Shown here piece after piece: positions 35,362 through 43,721 of a DNA stretch of 64,000 nt. The translations under genes and the position numbers were made by a program. Positions within the stretch are counted from its first letter, which is position 1, and every line of letters begins with the position of its first letter. Source of the DNA: CAKZNE01 sp040222435 (lineage in GTDB: Bacteria; Bacteroidota; Bacteroidia; Flavobacteriales; Schleiferiaceae); the NCBI GenBank assembly GCA_965212245.1, contig OZ243107.1, positions 868,001-932,000 of the forward strand. The letters run 5' to 3'. The notes below the pieces were generated by a model. The model made no database searches. It was not told where the DNA came from and saw only the letters and a program-made list of their open reading frames with translations.

Positions 35362-37677
35362 CTAAGGACTTACCACCAGCTGGTGCTGGCTCAGCAATTT
35401 ACCCTTACGGCTGATGCGCAAGAGGTATAGGCCCGGGCTGAGATGGTGCACCGGCAGCTGCTGATCTTTTTCCACATCCGTATAGATGCCTGCCTGTTGC
35501 CCTTTGACATTGTAGAATTCTACTTTTACCGGAGCGCCAAAGTTGCTTTGCAGGCTTACATAATTACCGGCAGGATTGGGGTACAGGCTAATACCGGTTT
35601 CATAGGCTTCTTCTATCCCAATAGACCAGTTATAACAGGCAGAAGTATCTCCACATGAGCCTCCGTACACCACCACAGCATATCGTCCGTCAACCACCGG
35701 CTGGTAGTTACGGCTGGTAGCTCCCGGCACAGCTATACCCCCGTTGCCACAGTCTATCCACTGGTAATTTAGCCCTTCGGTACGGGCTTCCAGTTGTCCG
35801 GCCTTAAAACGTATACTGGGTTTTTCAGGTATTACCTTCAGTTCCGTGCGGTAGGTACTGTCGCAACCCAATACAGAGGTATATTGCCGGAAAAATACCG
35901 TGTCTCTGTTCAAGGTCCATTCCGTACCATCAATAAACTGGTAGCTGCTGCCTTCGCATACCGTATCACGCGAGAGCTGTATGAAGCTGGAATCCACCCA
36001 TACATTGGCAAAGGCTTTTTCTCCATCACCTGCACAGCTGCCACGTCCATATACCTCAAACAAACGGAAGCCATCTGGTGCCACCTTAAAAATACCGGTG
36101 GTATTACTATCGGTATACCCGGAATTTAAAGCGTGTATATGCCAGTATTCTCCGGACCGCAACTCATGCGCATTGGTTACCGATATGGTTACCGAATCGC
36201 CCTGGCAGATGCGGGGACCCTGAGACACATCGTAATTAAGCACCGGACTTACGGGTGTAAAGCATGTATCGTATTTCAGTACAAATGAGTTGCGGTTAAC
36301 AATGGTTTGCCGGTCTCCGGGGCTGGCGTCAAACCATTGGTCTGCATAGCCGCTGATGTAAATATTCTCACGGGTGTCTATATAAAAGGCCCGGGGGTTC
36401 ATATGCCCCACCGGTTTAAAATAGAAATGCCCGCGTGAGCTGCCGGACTCATGCAGCTTCATCACAAAAATGCTCCAGTTATCTGTATACGACATACGCT
36501 TGCCGCTACCGGGTAAAAAGTCGGCTGAGTCTTTAAACTTACCAAACAGGTAGGGTTTTCCGGAAGGGTCGATATCAATATCCTTTACCCGTATATCGCC
36601 CATGGTGTACGCCCATCTAAACTGCAATTGGGTATTCATCTTACACAACAGGGAGCGATCCGTGGTGGTAGAGGAGAGTGAATGTACACCCGATCCCGGA
36701 TCGGCATCCAGCGTTCCTGTAAAGCGGGCGGTGTAATACAGATTTTGCTGATCATCCACCTGCAGGGCACTGGTTTGAACCTGGGTGGTATTTTGATTAC
36801 CTATTACACGGGCATCCAGCAGGTCGCCACTGGGGTGATACTGTGCAATAAAGCCACTGGTGCCTGCCGCCAGATCGGTAAGCGGATAGTTTCCAGTACC
36901 GGGGTCGGCATCAAAAGTGCCTGAAAAATCACCGAGAATATAAATATTCCCGGCCTTGTCCATAGCCATATCGCAGATCTTGGCATTGCCGGGATAGGGG
37001 AAATCCCAAAGGTACTTACCATCGGCATCCAGCTTTATTACAATCCAGTTGTTACCCCCCGGCCTGTACACATAACGCTCTACATTAGGGTCGGGGTCTG
37101 CATCCACACTGTCCCTGAACAGCATACGCACCAATACATTACCGCTGGTATCTACCAACAGATCATTAAACTCATGCCATTGGTAATGGGTGGTAAAGCC
37201 TTTGGACCATATATACTGACCGGAAAAATTGAGCTGGGAAATAATTACGGTAGGACTCTGCCCCGGGGCCGTTACCACATCCGGGCCAAACACCTGTGAT
37301 TGTTCGGTATAGGCTTCCAGGTATACACCACGCTTGTTTACACTTACGTGATACATCTTTTCGGTTTTTCCGGCTGTACTGCCAATAGTTACCGCCCAAC
37401 GTACCCGGCCGGAAGGATCATACTTTACAAGGTAACCATCTGTAGCTCCGGTACTGTGAATTAAGAAGGGGTTTCCTGAGGGATCAGCGGCATTGAGATC
37501 AGGGGAAGCCTGAAAGCTTCCTGCTGCGTACACATTGCCGGTATCATCTACAGCTATGTCATATATGTAGGCATAGTTGTTATTCATGCGTTGCATCTCC
37601 ATGCGTTCCAACAGGGTTTGCCCGCGCAAACCTGAGGAAAGGCCTAATAGAAGAAACAACAATACACAGCGCAACAT
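35362..37677 (-). CDS. T9SS-secreted repeat protein (SBBP/NHL-like propeller)
   Basis: About 771 residues from the ATG at 37677, which begins a signal peptide (MLRCVLLFLLLGLSSGLRGQ). The frame extends up to 37722, but a probable -7 box (37705-37712) lies between the two ATGs, so the inner start is preferred. Residues 30-480 are propeller-like repeats with NVYAAGSF and VLVRM strands and recurring acidic loops (DADPDPN, FDADPGTG, LDADPGSG, FDASPGD) that may bind calcium. An Ig-like part follows. The end is a T9SS type A tail (ISLYPNPAGNYVSLQ). Function unknown. Confidence 0.88.
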   Translation of the reverse strand: MLRCVLLFLLLGLSSGLRGQTLLERMEMQRMNNNYAYIYDIAVDDTGNVYAAGSFQASPDLNAADPSGNPFLIHSTGATDGYLVKYDPSGRVRWAVTIGSTAGKTEKMYHVSVNKRGVYLEAYTEQSQVFGPDVVTAPGQSPTVIISQLNFSGQYIWSKGFTTHYQWHEFNDLLVDTSGNVLVRMLFRDSVDADPDPNVERYVYRPGGNNWIVIKLDADGKYLWDFPYPGNAKICDMAMDKAGNIYILGDFSGTFDADPGTGNYPLTDLAAGTSGFIAQYHPSGDLLDARVIGNQNTTQVQTSALQVDDQQNLYYTARFTGTLDADPGSGVHSLSSTTTDRSLLCKMNTQLQFRWAYTMGDIRVKDIDIDPSGKPYLFGKFKDSADFLPGSGKRMSYTDNWSIFVMKLHESGSSRGHFYFKPVGHMNPRAFYIDTRENIYISGYADQWFDASPGDRQTIVNRNSFVLKYDTCFTPVSPVLNYDVSQGPRICQGDSVTISVTNAHELRSGEYWHIHALNSGYTDSNTTGIFKVAPDGFRLFEVYGRGSCAGDGEKAFANVWVDSSFIQLSRDTVCEGSSYQFIDGTEWTLNRDTVFFRQYTSVLGCDSTYRTELKVIPEKPSIRFKAGQLEARTEGLNYQWIDCGNGGIAVPGATSRNYQPVVDGRYAVVVYGGSCGDTSACYNWSIGIEEAYETGISLYPNPAGNYVSLQSNFGAPVKVEFYNVKGQQAGIYTDVEKDQQLPVHHLSPGLYLLRISRKGKLLSQHQLVVSP

Positions 37678-37704
37678 AATAAAAGGACGTAGATGATTGC
37701 TTTT

Positions 37705-37712
37705 CAAAAATA
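37705..37712 (-). promoter_or_regulatory. Possible -7 box of the 771-residue T9SS gene
   Basis: TATTTTTG on the minus strand is an exact TAnnTTTG match, 27 nt before the inner ATG. Confidence 0.4.
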
Positions 37713-37722
37713 ACAAATCCAT

Positions 37723-37986
37723 CCACTTGATTACAGGAAAGTTAACTAAACCTTTACGTTATAATAAAAACAAGCGGGTTTCAGAGGCCTGGAGAGCGGT
37801 TTGCGGCCGCAACGGATTGTAAGGCCTCAAAACAGCCAACTGACTTGTTTTGGGATGAAATTACTGCAGCTGCTATAGCGCTGTTTTCAACCGCTTTAAA
37901 AAATTTGTATAAAAGCCGTGACACAGCTGTTTGCAAGGGTTTCCGGCACCATTTAAATACCCGAAGGCCCTTTGCAAAAGGTCATT
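37723..37986. other. Intergenic stretch with nested palindromes
   Basis: No gene is recognised. GAGGCCT and AGGCCTC (37786-37792 and 37822-37828) flank the perfect 12-base palindrome TTGCGGCCGCAA at 37801-37812, which could form a cruciform. The stretch ends at the terminator of the next lipoprotein gene. Confidence 0.5.
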
Positions 37987-37987
37987 A

Positions 37988-38013
37988 AAAAAGGGGCTTT
38001 AAGCCCCTTTTTT
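37988..38013 (-). terminator. Terminator of the 408-residue lipoprotein gene
   Basis: GGGGC (37993-37997) pairs with GCCCC (38003-38007), extended by AAG/CTT-type pairs and flanked by A6 and T6. It lies 15-40 nt after the stop at 38028 on the minus strand. Confidence 0.85.
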
Positions 38014-38027
38014 CCATTTTATTCATT

Positions 38028-39254
38028 CTACTGCCATCTTCCGCGTACTTTTATTTCCGCATCATTGTTGGACTTGATGGTATATGTACCTTCCCATGGT
38101 ATACTGGCGTGGTTTATATAAGTAGTAAAAAAGTATTCCTGTTCAATATATAAGGGGTCTGCAGAACGGTATGACTGCACGGCAACAGAGGAGCAGTAGG
38201 TGGAAGGCTTATTCCAGTCTCTCCATTTAGCCGGCCAGCCATCTCTTTCATATACCGCTGCCATTTGCTGTTCGCAGGAGGTCCAGTTATTGCTCCACTC
38301 AACGTGGATATCCCAAGGGTTACTTAGCGAGGCTGTAAAGCGGTCTAACTTTTTAAGGGATTTATCGTAATGCCAGGTTACATCACAACCATCCGCCTGA
38401 AAAAATAAAGCGTCAATCTCCAGTTTACCGCTGGCCCAGCTTTCATGATCCAGGCCCTTTATTTTCATATAGTCGTAAAACTCTATCCATTTGTACTCTC
38501 CGCAATCATCCCGATTGCCTCTTGATCCATCGTAATGTTTAACCGGACGAACTTCACCACTCAAATCAACGGACTCATTGATGGAAATAATAATGCTGAG
38601 CTTTTGATCGGCCTCGCTTTCTACCAAAAATCCTTCCTGTATGTCCACGGGTGAGGTGCTTATAATTTTGATATCGGTTATAGTATCACCCGGAATACTA
38701 TCCTTAGCCTGAAAATAGGCAATATGAGTAACCTCCGGCTGATTTTTATTTTTATCAAAAAAGGGTATATACACTTGGGGGTAAAGCACATCGCTGCCCA
38801 CACTTATTTTATCCAGTATACCGCCTATCATGGATTTATCGGCCACCACGTCAGCCGGAGCATGACTGCCCACTGAATTTTCCATTAATACATCCAGCTT
38901 ATGGCCATTTACAGAAAATGCTGAGTTTAGATCACGGAAAAGTGAATTGTCATCTCCATCAAACTGGCGGGAAACCTCTGCTTCAATCAGGGGCCTGTAC
39001 ACTGGGTCATTCACAAGGTCAATCATTCCATAGGCCAGCAATTTCATACACCGGTCCATATATTGATCTTCAGCCAGGGTTAAAGGGGCCGGGTTAACCA
39101 CCAGGGGGTCATTTACTCCGTCTACTTCATGGGGGTGCTGACTACTCGCAGCGCGACCATGGTCATGTTGATGACCATCATGATCACCTCCTTTTTCTTT
39201 ACTACAGGCCAGCCCTGCTATGAGCACAGCCATTACCATTGCTATTTTCTTCAT
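38028..39254 (-). CDS. Lipoprotein with histidine-rich N-terminus, unknown function
   Basis: The 408-residue protein has a lipobox (GLACSK, Cys17), so it is anchored in the outer or inner membrane. The mature N-terminus is rich in His and Asp (HDGHQHDHG, then SSQHPHE), which suggests metal binding. The rest is a mixed alpha/beta body with six or so Cys in the second half, including CDVTWHYD and SCEQQM. It resembles no family I can name. It is followed by its own terminator. Confidence 0.75.
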   Translation of the reverse strand: MKKIAMVMAVLIAGLACSKEKGGDHDGHQHDHGRAASSQHPHEVDGVNDPLVVNPAPLTLAEDQYMDRCMKLLAYGMIDLVNDPVYRPLIEAEVSRQFDGDDNSLFRDLNSAFSVNGHKLDVLMENSVGSHAPADVVADKSMIGGILDKISVGSDVLYPQVYIPFFDKNKNQPEVTHIAYFQAKDSIPGDTITDIKIISTSPVDIQEGFLVESEADQKLSIIISINESVDLSGEVRPVKHYDGSRGNRDDCGEYKWIEFYDYMKIKGLDHESWASGKLEIDALFFQADGCDVTWHYDKSLKKLDRFTASLSNPWDIHVEWSNNWTSCEQQMAAVYERDGWPAKWRDWNKPSTYCSSVAVQSYRSADPLYIEQEYFFTTYINHASIPWEGTYTIKSNNDAEIKVRGRWQ

Positions 39255-39638
39255 CTTCTTATAGGGTTTTAATTATTCAAAAAGGAAATATGAGACTTAA
39301 TTAAAGCATGGTAAAGCCCTGTTTGAGGAAAGGGAACGTACTCGGCATAAACTATCCGTTTCATTTCAGGACCGGTCAAACAAATTACAAGAAAAGCCAT
39401 CAGCCAGGCCCGCACAGGCTTCAATACGCCACGCTAAGGCGTGCCACTCTGCCTGACGCTTAACATTTAGCTTTCCACATGTCGCCCTAAGTGCTTCTTC
39501 GCGGTTCCGGGAAGTAGTGTATCGAAGGGTAGGCACGAAAGGGAGTGGTACGCTTAAAGGACTTGCCACCGTCTTCGATACGATCCTGCTGCGCAGGATC
39601 AATCAGACGGACTGGCTTTTTTTACTTTATGGTTTCCA
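39255..39638. repeat. Intergenic stretch with a probable dispersed repeat element
   Basis: No gene is recognised, and the open frame at 39366-39602 has no protein-like features. The part from about 39400 to 39605 is more GC-rich and hairpin-rich than its surroundings. CACGC/GCGTG forms a stem near 39430, and GATCCTGC (39582-39589) pairs with GCAGGATC (39593-39600) around TGC next to CTTCGATAC. Such elements occur in many copies in Bacteroidota intergenic spaces. Only one copy is in this window, so the call is an inference. Confidence 0.35.
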
Positions 39639-41138
39639 CTACTCCACCTGCAACAGCAATTGAGAGCGCTGGCCTTGTGCATTGGTAAGTACTACTACGT
39701 ATAAGCCGGCTTTAAGGCTTGATATATCTATTTCTTTGCTCCCTACATCCACTTCTTTTACCAGCTGGCCGGCCTGGGTGTAAAATGCCAGTTGCAGGGC
39801 TTCTTCCTTCAGCTGATCAATACGCAGATAGTTATGCGCAGGATTGGGGTATAGCTGTATTTTGGCTTCGGTGGTATGGTTTTCAATGAGGGATATGGCA
39901 AAGCCGGGAATTTTGGTCAGCATATAATAAGTACTGTCGGTGGTCCAGGCTTCGGTATAGGTGGACAGGATAAAAAGATCGCCATTGCTATCGGGGTAAA
40001 GCTGTATGGGTACGTGATTTTTGGCGCCATACAGCAGAATACTGTCCTGCCCGTGATCGTTAAAGCGGTAGATCAGTATTTCCCTGGGCTCTGTGGCATT
40101 AAACGCATACCGGTCAAAAGGCATGGATCCCGCTAACAGCCGTGTGCCGGAAGATTTCTCAATGCCAAAGGCATAGCCTCGGTTACTGATTTTTGTAGGG
40201 CCAAACATATAGGGCCTGGCCGTATCAGGACCCCAGCTTTTGGTGGCATAATAAAACTGAAGATCATAGTTCGTACCAAAGGAGTCTCTTTGCAGGAAAA
40301 CCCCTTGCCCGCCACACTCTATGCCCTCTACGCTGACTTCAAAATCACTGATCAGCAAGGGGGCAATAGTAGTCCGGGTAGAAGTCTCCCGGTTCACGTG
40401 TACAATATCTAATGACTGGGGTGATATTTCAGTGTAATTGCAGGCAATAAACTCTATAAAAATCAAATTTCCGTTTACGGGATGCAGCTTGGGGCTCAAT
40501 ACGGTGGAATAGTTCAACGCACCTGCCTCACTGCCCTGCCGGTGGCTGATAAACCAGCGATGGCGTTTCAGTTTACCGCTTACATCCCTTACCTGGATAT
40601 GAACGGAGTCTATCCACCCACTGGATGTATCACTGAGGGAAGTGCGTTTGGCAAAAAAAAACAATTCGTTATTCACATTCTTAAAACCCCTACAAAACAC
40701 ACCTGCAAAAGAGAAATGAATATAATGCGTATCTAAGCTTCCATTGAAGTACTTTGAGATCTCAATGTGATTCGTATCCGATTCATATTTATTGGAGAAA
40801 AAGAATACCGTATCACCTTTTGAATATTGATTAATTACCCCTGTATTTGAAATTGCACCCAGTGAACCCGAAAAGGCTTGTACCATTTGCAAATCGTCTT
40901 TATGGAACAACCTGACCACTTTTTTCCACTCATTTGATTTCTCCACGTAAAACACACCAACCAGAGAATCAGAAGCTTCAAATACGTGATATCCTACAAA
41001 ATCTCCCAGAAAGCCGTTGGAGAAGGAAACATCTTTGTTTTGCCCAAACAGAAACACAGAAAAAAGAAATAAAAGATAAGTGTGTACACACTTATCTTTT
41101 AAAACTGAAAGAAGGATATTTACATTCATAACAAACAT
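39639..41138 (-). CDS. T9SS-secreted protein, unknown function
   Basis: About 499 residues. A signal segment ends FLFGQ near residue 33; the start may be 41138 or the next ATG at 41129. The body is beta-rich without a recognised fold, and the tail is a type A T9SS sorting domain (IQLYPNPAHNYLRID to the C-terminus). The first ATG overlaps the stop of the lipoprotein gene upstream, so the two are co-translated. They may work together at the cell surface. Confidence 0.82.
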   Translation of the reverse strand: MFVMNVNILLSVLKDKCVHTYLLFLFSVFLFGQNKDVSFSNGFLGDFVGYHVFEASDSLVGVFYVEKSNEWKKVVRLFHKDDLQMVQAFSGSLGAISNTGVINQYSKGDTVFFFSNKYESDTNHIEISKYFNGSLDTHYIHFSFAGVFCRGFKNVNNELFFFAKRTSLSDTSSGWIDSVHIQVRDVSGKLKRHRWFISHRQGSEAGALNYSTVLSPKLHPVNGNLIFIEFIACNYTEISPQSLDIVHVNRETSTRTTIAPLLISDFEVSVEGIECGGQGVFLQRDSFGTNYDLQFYYATKSWGPDTARPYMFGPTKISNRGYAFGIEKSSGTRLLAGSMPFDRYAFNATEPREILIYRFNDHGQDSILLYGAKNHVPIQLYPDSNGDLFILSTYTEAWTTDSTYYMLTKIPGFAISLIENHTTEAKIQLYPNPAHNYLRIDQLKEEALQLAFYTQAGQLVKEVDVGSKEIDISSLKAGLYVVVLTNAQGQRSQLLLQVE

Positions 41139-42172
41139 TAATAACAGGTAATTATTCCGTATTCATAAGTACCTTTATGTACAAATGTAAAGTTAACATC
41201 CTTTATCACCTGAGTAGGCTGTTTAATACCGTGGTAAGACATTCCAAAGAACTCGTGATTAGCAGATAATGAGCCGGTTGATTTAAAATAATCGAAACAT
41301 TCGGCTATAGCTAAATCAATCATATTATACCAATGCAGCCATTCATCATTTTCTACTGCCCCAATACAGTCATTGGTACGGCTGTGCCAATATAAACTGG
41401 AGTCCGTAGGCATATAGCCGAAAAACGCACTTACATGATTATAGTACGCTCCATTGGTGCAACGCAGTTTCCAGTCGGCCGTATTATTCGCATAAAACTC
41501 TATAAAGCCTGCCGCATCCAAAAGCCCCGCATGATTTGAGGAGTTACAGGCTCCGAGCTTTTGAGCTGCATAATAGGGTTCGTTAGGTGTTAAATAAGGT
41601 ATAGGCAGTGTAGTTGGCGCAGCGGGCACCGAATACAATTCCAGTGCAATGGTGGCATAGCCTTCGTCTGGTCTTATACTGGTCACCAGTAAATCGGTGA
41701 TATAACATACTTCATTGGTATGATCCTGGTAATATGCACTAATGGCATTATGCAGGTCACCATAAGCCGCAAAATAATCGGCTTCCTGTACCCAATAGTC
41801 ACCATTGGATTCATAAACGGGCAGCTCAATACTCTCGGTCATCGTAATGAAATCCGGAACGATATTCAGTTCTACGGAAAAAACGTTGTGCAGTATAGCT
41901 TCCAATGCCATAAAGGTATCCTCCAGAGTTTCATCGCCTGAAGCGCCTTTAAACTTCCCCTCTGAGAGGGCTTTTAGTTTTTCTTCTTTTTCAAGAAAAA
42001 AGGAAGCGCGGTAATCATTGGGCTTTTCGCCCCAATTCTGATAGGCCTTAACCGTAAACTTTTGCCCGGGCCCAATGGTGCTTGTAGAATAGGTTGATTT
42101 CTGATTTTTTGAGCAGGACGCAAGACCGAACGTCAGAATGAGACTTAAACCCAAAAGCTTTTTTGTTTTCAT
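41138..42172 (-). CDS. Lipoprotein, unknown function
   Basis: The 344-residue protein has a lipobox (GLASCSK, Cys20), so it is a membrane-anchored periplasmic or surface protein. It is rich in Tyr and Trp and has no family I can name. It is the first gene of an overlapping pair with the T9SS protein. Confidence 0.78.
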   Translation of the reverse strand: MKTKKLLGLSLILTFGLASCSKNQKSTYSTSTIGPGQKFTVKAYQNWGEKPNDYRASFFLEKEEKLKALSEGKFKGASGDETLEDTFMALEAILHNVFSVELNIVPDFITMTESIELPVYESNGDYWVQEADYFAAYGDLHNAISAYYQDHTNEVCYITDLLVTSIRPDEGYATIALELYSVPAAPTTLPIPYLTPNEPYYAAQKLGACNSSNHAGLLDAAGFIEFYANNTADWKLRCTNGAYYNHVSAFFGYMPTDSSLYWHSRTNDCIGAVENDEWLHWYNMIDLAIAECFDYFKSTGSLSANHEFFGMSYHGIKQPTQVIKDVNFTFVHKGTYEYGIITCY

Positions 42173-42220
42173 GGGTATTACAAATTAAGATTAAACAGTA
42201 AGGCTGAACGGCTATAGGGT

Positions 42221-42245
42221 AAGCACCCTTTTCGGTGCTTTTTCT
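42221..42245 (+). terminator. Terminator-like hairpin without an obvious upstream gene
   Basis: AAGCACC (42221-42227) pairs with GGTGCTT (42234-42240) and is followed by TTTTT on the plus strand. No plus-strand gene ends nearby, so it may end an unannotated RNA or act in the 5' region of the minus-strand lipoprotein gene. Confidence 0.55.
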
Positions 42246-42427
42246 CTATGCGTTTGTGATGGAAAACCAGTCCTCTCTTTTATCCTGATTTACGATCTCA
42301 AAAACGGCTGTTCAGCCCGTGATCATAAACTTGTATTCCTGTGCAAAACACATATACACGGAGGACCAGTTGGTGATGGAAATGAAAGAATACTACCCAA
42401 ATATAATTGATTTTCTCAATGATGAAA

Positions 42428-42453
42428 CAAAACGGATATTAATATCCGTTTTG
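42428..42453. repeat. 26-bp perfect palindrome
   Basis: The arm CAAAACGGATATT (42428-42440) is followed directly by its exact complement AATATCCGTTTTG (42441-42453) with no loop. It can bind a dimeric protein or extrude as a cruciform. Confidence 0.9.
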
Positions 42454-42500
42454 GATAAGAAAACGAAGGCTTACATCCAGCCTGCGGAAAGCTTGGCTAT

Positions 42501-42610
42501 AACTCCGGCATCCGTTAACCCAAACTCCCTGATGTTTTTACAAAAACTCCCTGAAGCGTTTGGAAAAACTCCGTGATCGGTTGACTAAAACTCCATGGAG
42601 TTTTTGAGCC
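42501..42610. repeat. Five-unit 22-bp phased repeat (AACTCC core)
   Basis: AACTCC occurs at 42501, 42523, 42545, 42567 and 42589, exactly 22 bases apart. Units 2-4 share AACTCC(C/G)TGA. The last unit is extended into an 18-bp perfect palindrome, AAAACTCCATGGAGTTTT (42587-42604). A 22-bp step is close to two helical turns, so the cores face one side of the helix. The period is not a multiple of three, so it does not reflect a protein repeat. Confidence 0.8.
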
Positions 42611-42824
42611 TTTCTCTAAAAAACTGGTAAATAACGCTTTACAAGCCACACCTGCCCGCCTTTGGGACCAAGAGGGGGGCATCGTGTTAAAAATGATGCA
42701 CAGCATGCTTATTTTCAACTTTTAAGATTTTTTTAGCTTTTATACCCCTTGTTTTTCATACAAAAGCTCAAAAAAAGGGCGTTATACTAGTGTTCAAGGA
42801 TTGTTTAACTTAAAAGATGAAGTC

Positions 42825-43232
42825 ATGATCCCTTTTAATGTAGTAGGAAGGACGCCCCCGGGCGATCCTTCAGGACCGGTAAAATACTATGCCCAGGCAC
42901 GCACCCGTGGCGTAGTAGGTATTGATGTGTTGACGCACCGTATTGAGCAGATCAGCACGGTAAGCGGAGCGGATATAAGGGCGGTATTATACGCCCTGGT
43001 GGATGTGATTCCGGATATGCTGGAGAACGGCCAGATCGTGGAACTTGGTGAGCTGGGCCGCCTGCGGGTGAGCCTGAGCTCCAATGGCAGTGAAACGGCT
43101 GAAGAGGTGAGCAGCGGCAACGTTCGCAGCAGCAAGATCCTCTTCAGGCCGGGCAGCCGCCTGCGGGATATGCAAAAGCTCCTGAAGTTTTTTAAGGATG
43201 CACAACCGGCTCCTCCGGATGCTGAGGAGTAA
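42825..43232 (+). CDS. HU-family DNA-binding protein, HIG type
   Basis: About 135 residues from the ATG at 42825. An upstream ATG at 42801 in the same frame is less likely, because the family begins with MIPFNVVGR-type sequence. KYYAQARTRGVVGI, VELGELGRLRVSLSS and ILFRPGSRLR are the HU_HIG signatures found in Bacteroidota. The protein bends and packages DNA. The gene has its own terminator. It lies directly downstream of the repeat-rich stretch. Confidence 0.9.
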   Translation: MIPFNVVGRTPPGDPSGPVKYYAQARTRGVVGIDVLTHRIEQISTVSGADIRAVLYALVDVIPDMLENGQIVELGELGRLRVSLSSNGSETAEEVSSGNVRSSKILFRPGSRLRDMQKLLKFFKDAQPAPPDAEE

Positions 43233-43236
43233 AAAG

Positions 43237-43265
43237 AAAACCCCCGCCCGTGGCGGGGGTTTTTG
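43237..43265 (+). terminator. Terminator of the HU gene
   Basis: CCCCCGCC (43241-43248) pairs with GGCGGGGG (43252-43259) around CGT and is followed by T5. Confidence 0.92.
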
Positions 43266-43289
43266 GTTTCAGGCTCTTACCTTTGAAGT

Positions 43290-43721
43290 ATGGCAGACGT
43301 TCACGAACCGGAAGTACGCTCTTACAATATGAGCCGCATTAAAGGCAAGAATACGAAGCCCGAACTACTGGTTCGTAAATACCTGCATGCCCAAGGTTAC
43401 CGATACAACCTCCACGGTAAATATAAAGGCCAAACCCTGCCGGGTAAGCCGGATATAGTGTTGCCCAAATACAAAACGGTGATCTTTGTGCACGGCTGTT
43501 TCTGGCATGCACATGAAGGTTGTAAATACTTTAAACTGCCGAAGACCAGAAGGGAGTGGTGGAAGGAAAAACTCTATGCCAACAAAGCCCGGGATGAAAG
43601 GCACCAGGAGGAGTTAAAGGAAATGGGGTGGAAGGTTGTGGTAGTTTGGGAGTGTGATTTGAAGAGTAATAATATATCTGACCTCTTGAAAGGCTTATTA
43701 AAAACTATTGGCCTATTTTAA
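43290..43721 (+). CDS. vsr: Very short patch repair endonuclease
   Basis: The 143-residue protein has the Vsr fold: SRIKGKNTKPELLVRKYLH at the start, KPDIVLPKYKTVIFVHGCFWH with the catalytic Asp55 and the zinc or metal His/Cys residues, and a short C-terminal helix. It nicks beside T:G mismatches that arise when 5-methylcytosine deaminates, so it fits the neighbouring m5C methyltransferase. Its stop overlaps the stop of the HNH gene by 4 nt on the other strand. Confidence 0.95.
   Translation: MADVHEPEVRSYNMSRIKGKNTKPELLVRKYLHAQGYRYNLHGKYKGQTLPGKPDIVLPKYKTVIFVHGCFWHAHEGCKYFKLPKTRREWWKEKLYANKARDERHQEELKEMGWKVVVVWECDLKSNNISDLLKGLLKTIGLF

Larger units (their letters stand above)
42173..42824. 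other. Gene-poor stretch with palindromes and a 22-bp phased repeat
   Basis: A possible 85-codon frame (42319-42576, GTG start) overlaps a long palindrome and the repeat and has no recognised family, so it is not called as a gene. In order the stretch holds a terminator-like hairpin at 42221-42245, a 26-bp perfect palindrome at 42428-42453, five AACTCC units at exact 22-bp steps (42501-42610) and the HU gene leader. Confidence 0.6.

Noticed and set aside
39366..39602. 78-codon minus-strand frame
   Set aside because: It lies over the hairpin-rich putative repeat and has no protein-like features; no upstream promoter is seen.
42319..42576. 85-codon plus-strand frame with a GTG start
   Set aside because: It runs across the 26-bp palindrome and into the 22-bp repeat, whose period is not a multiple of three, and it has no recognised family. 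It could be real but the evidence is too weak.
42501..42610. CRISPR array
   Set aside because: The conserved core is only 6-10 bases, the full period is 22 and there are no unique spacers between long repeats. No cas gene is nearby.
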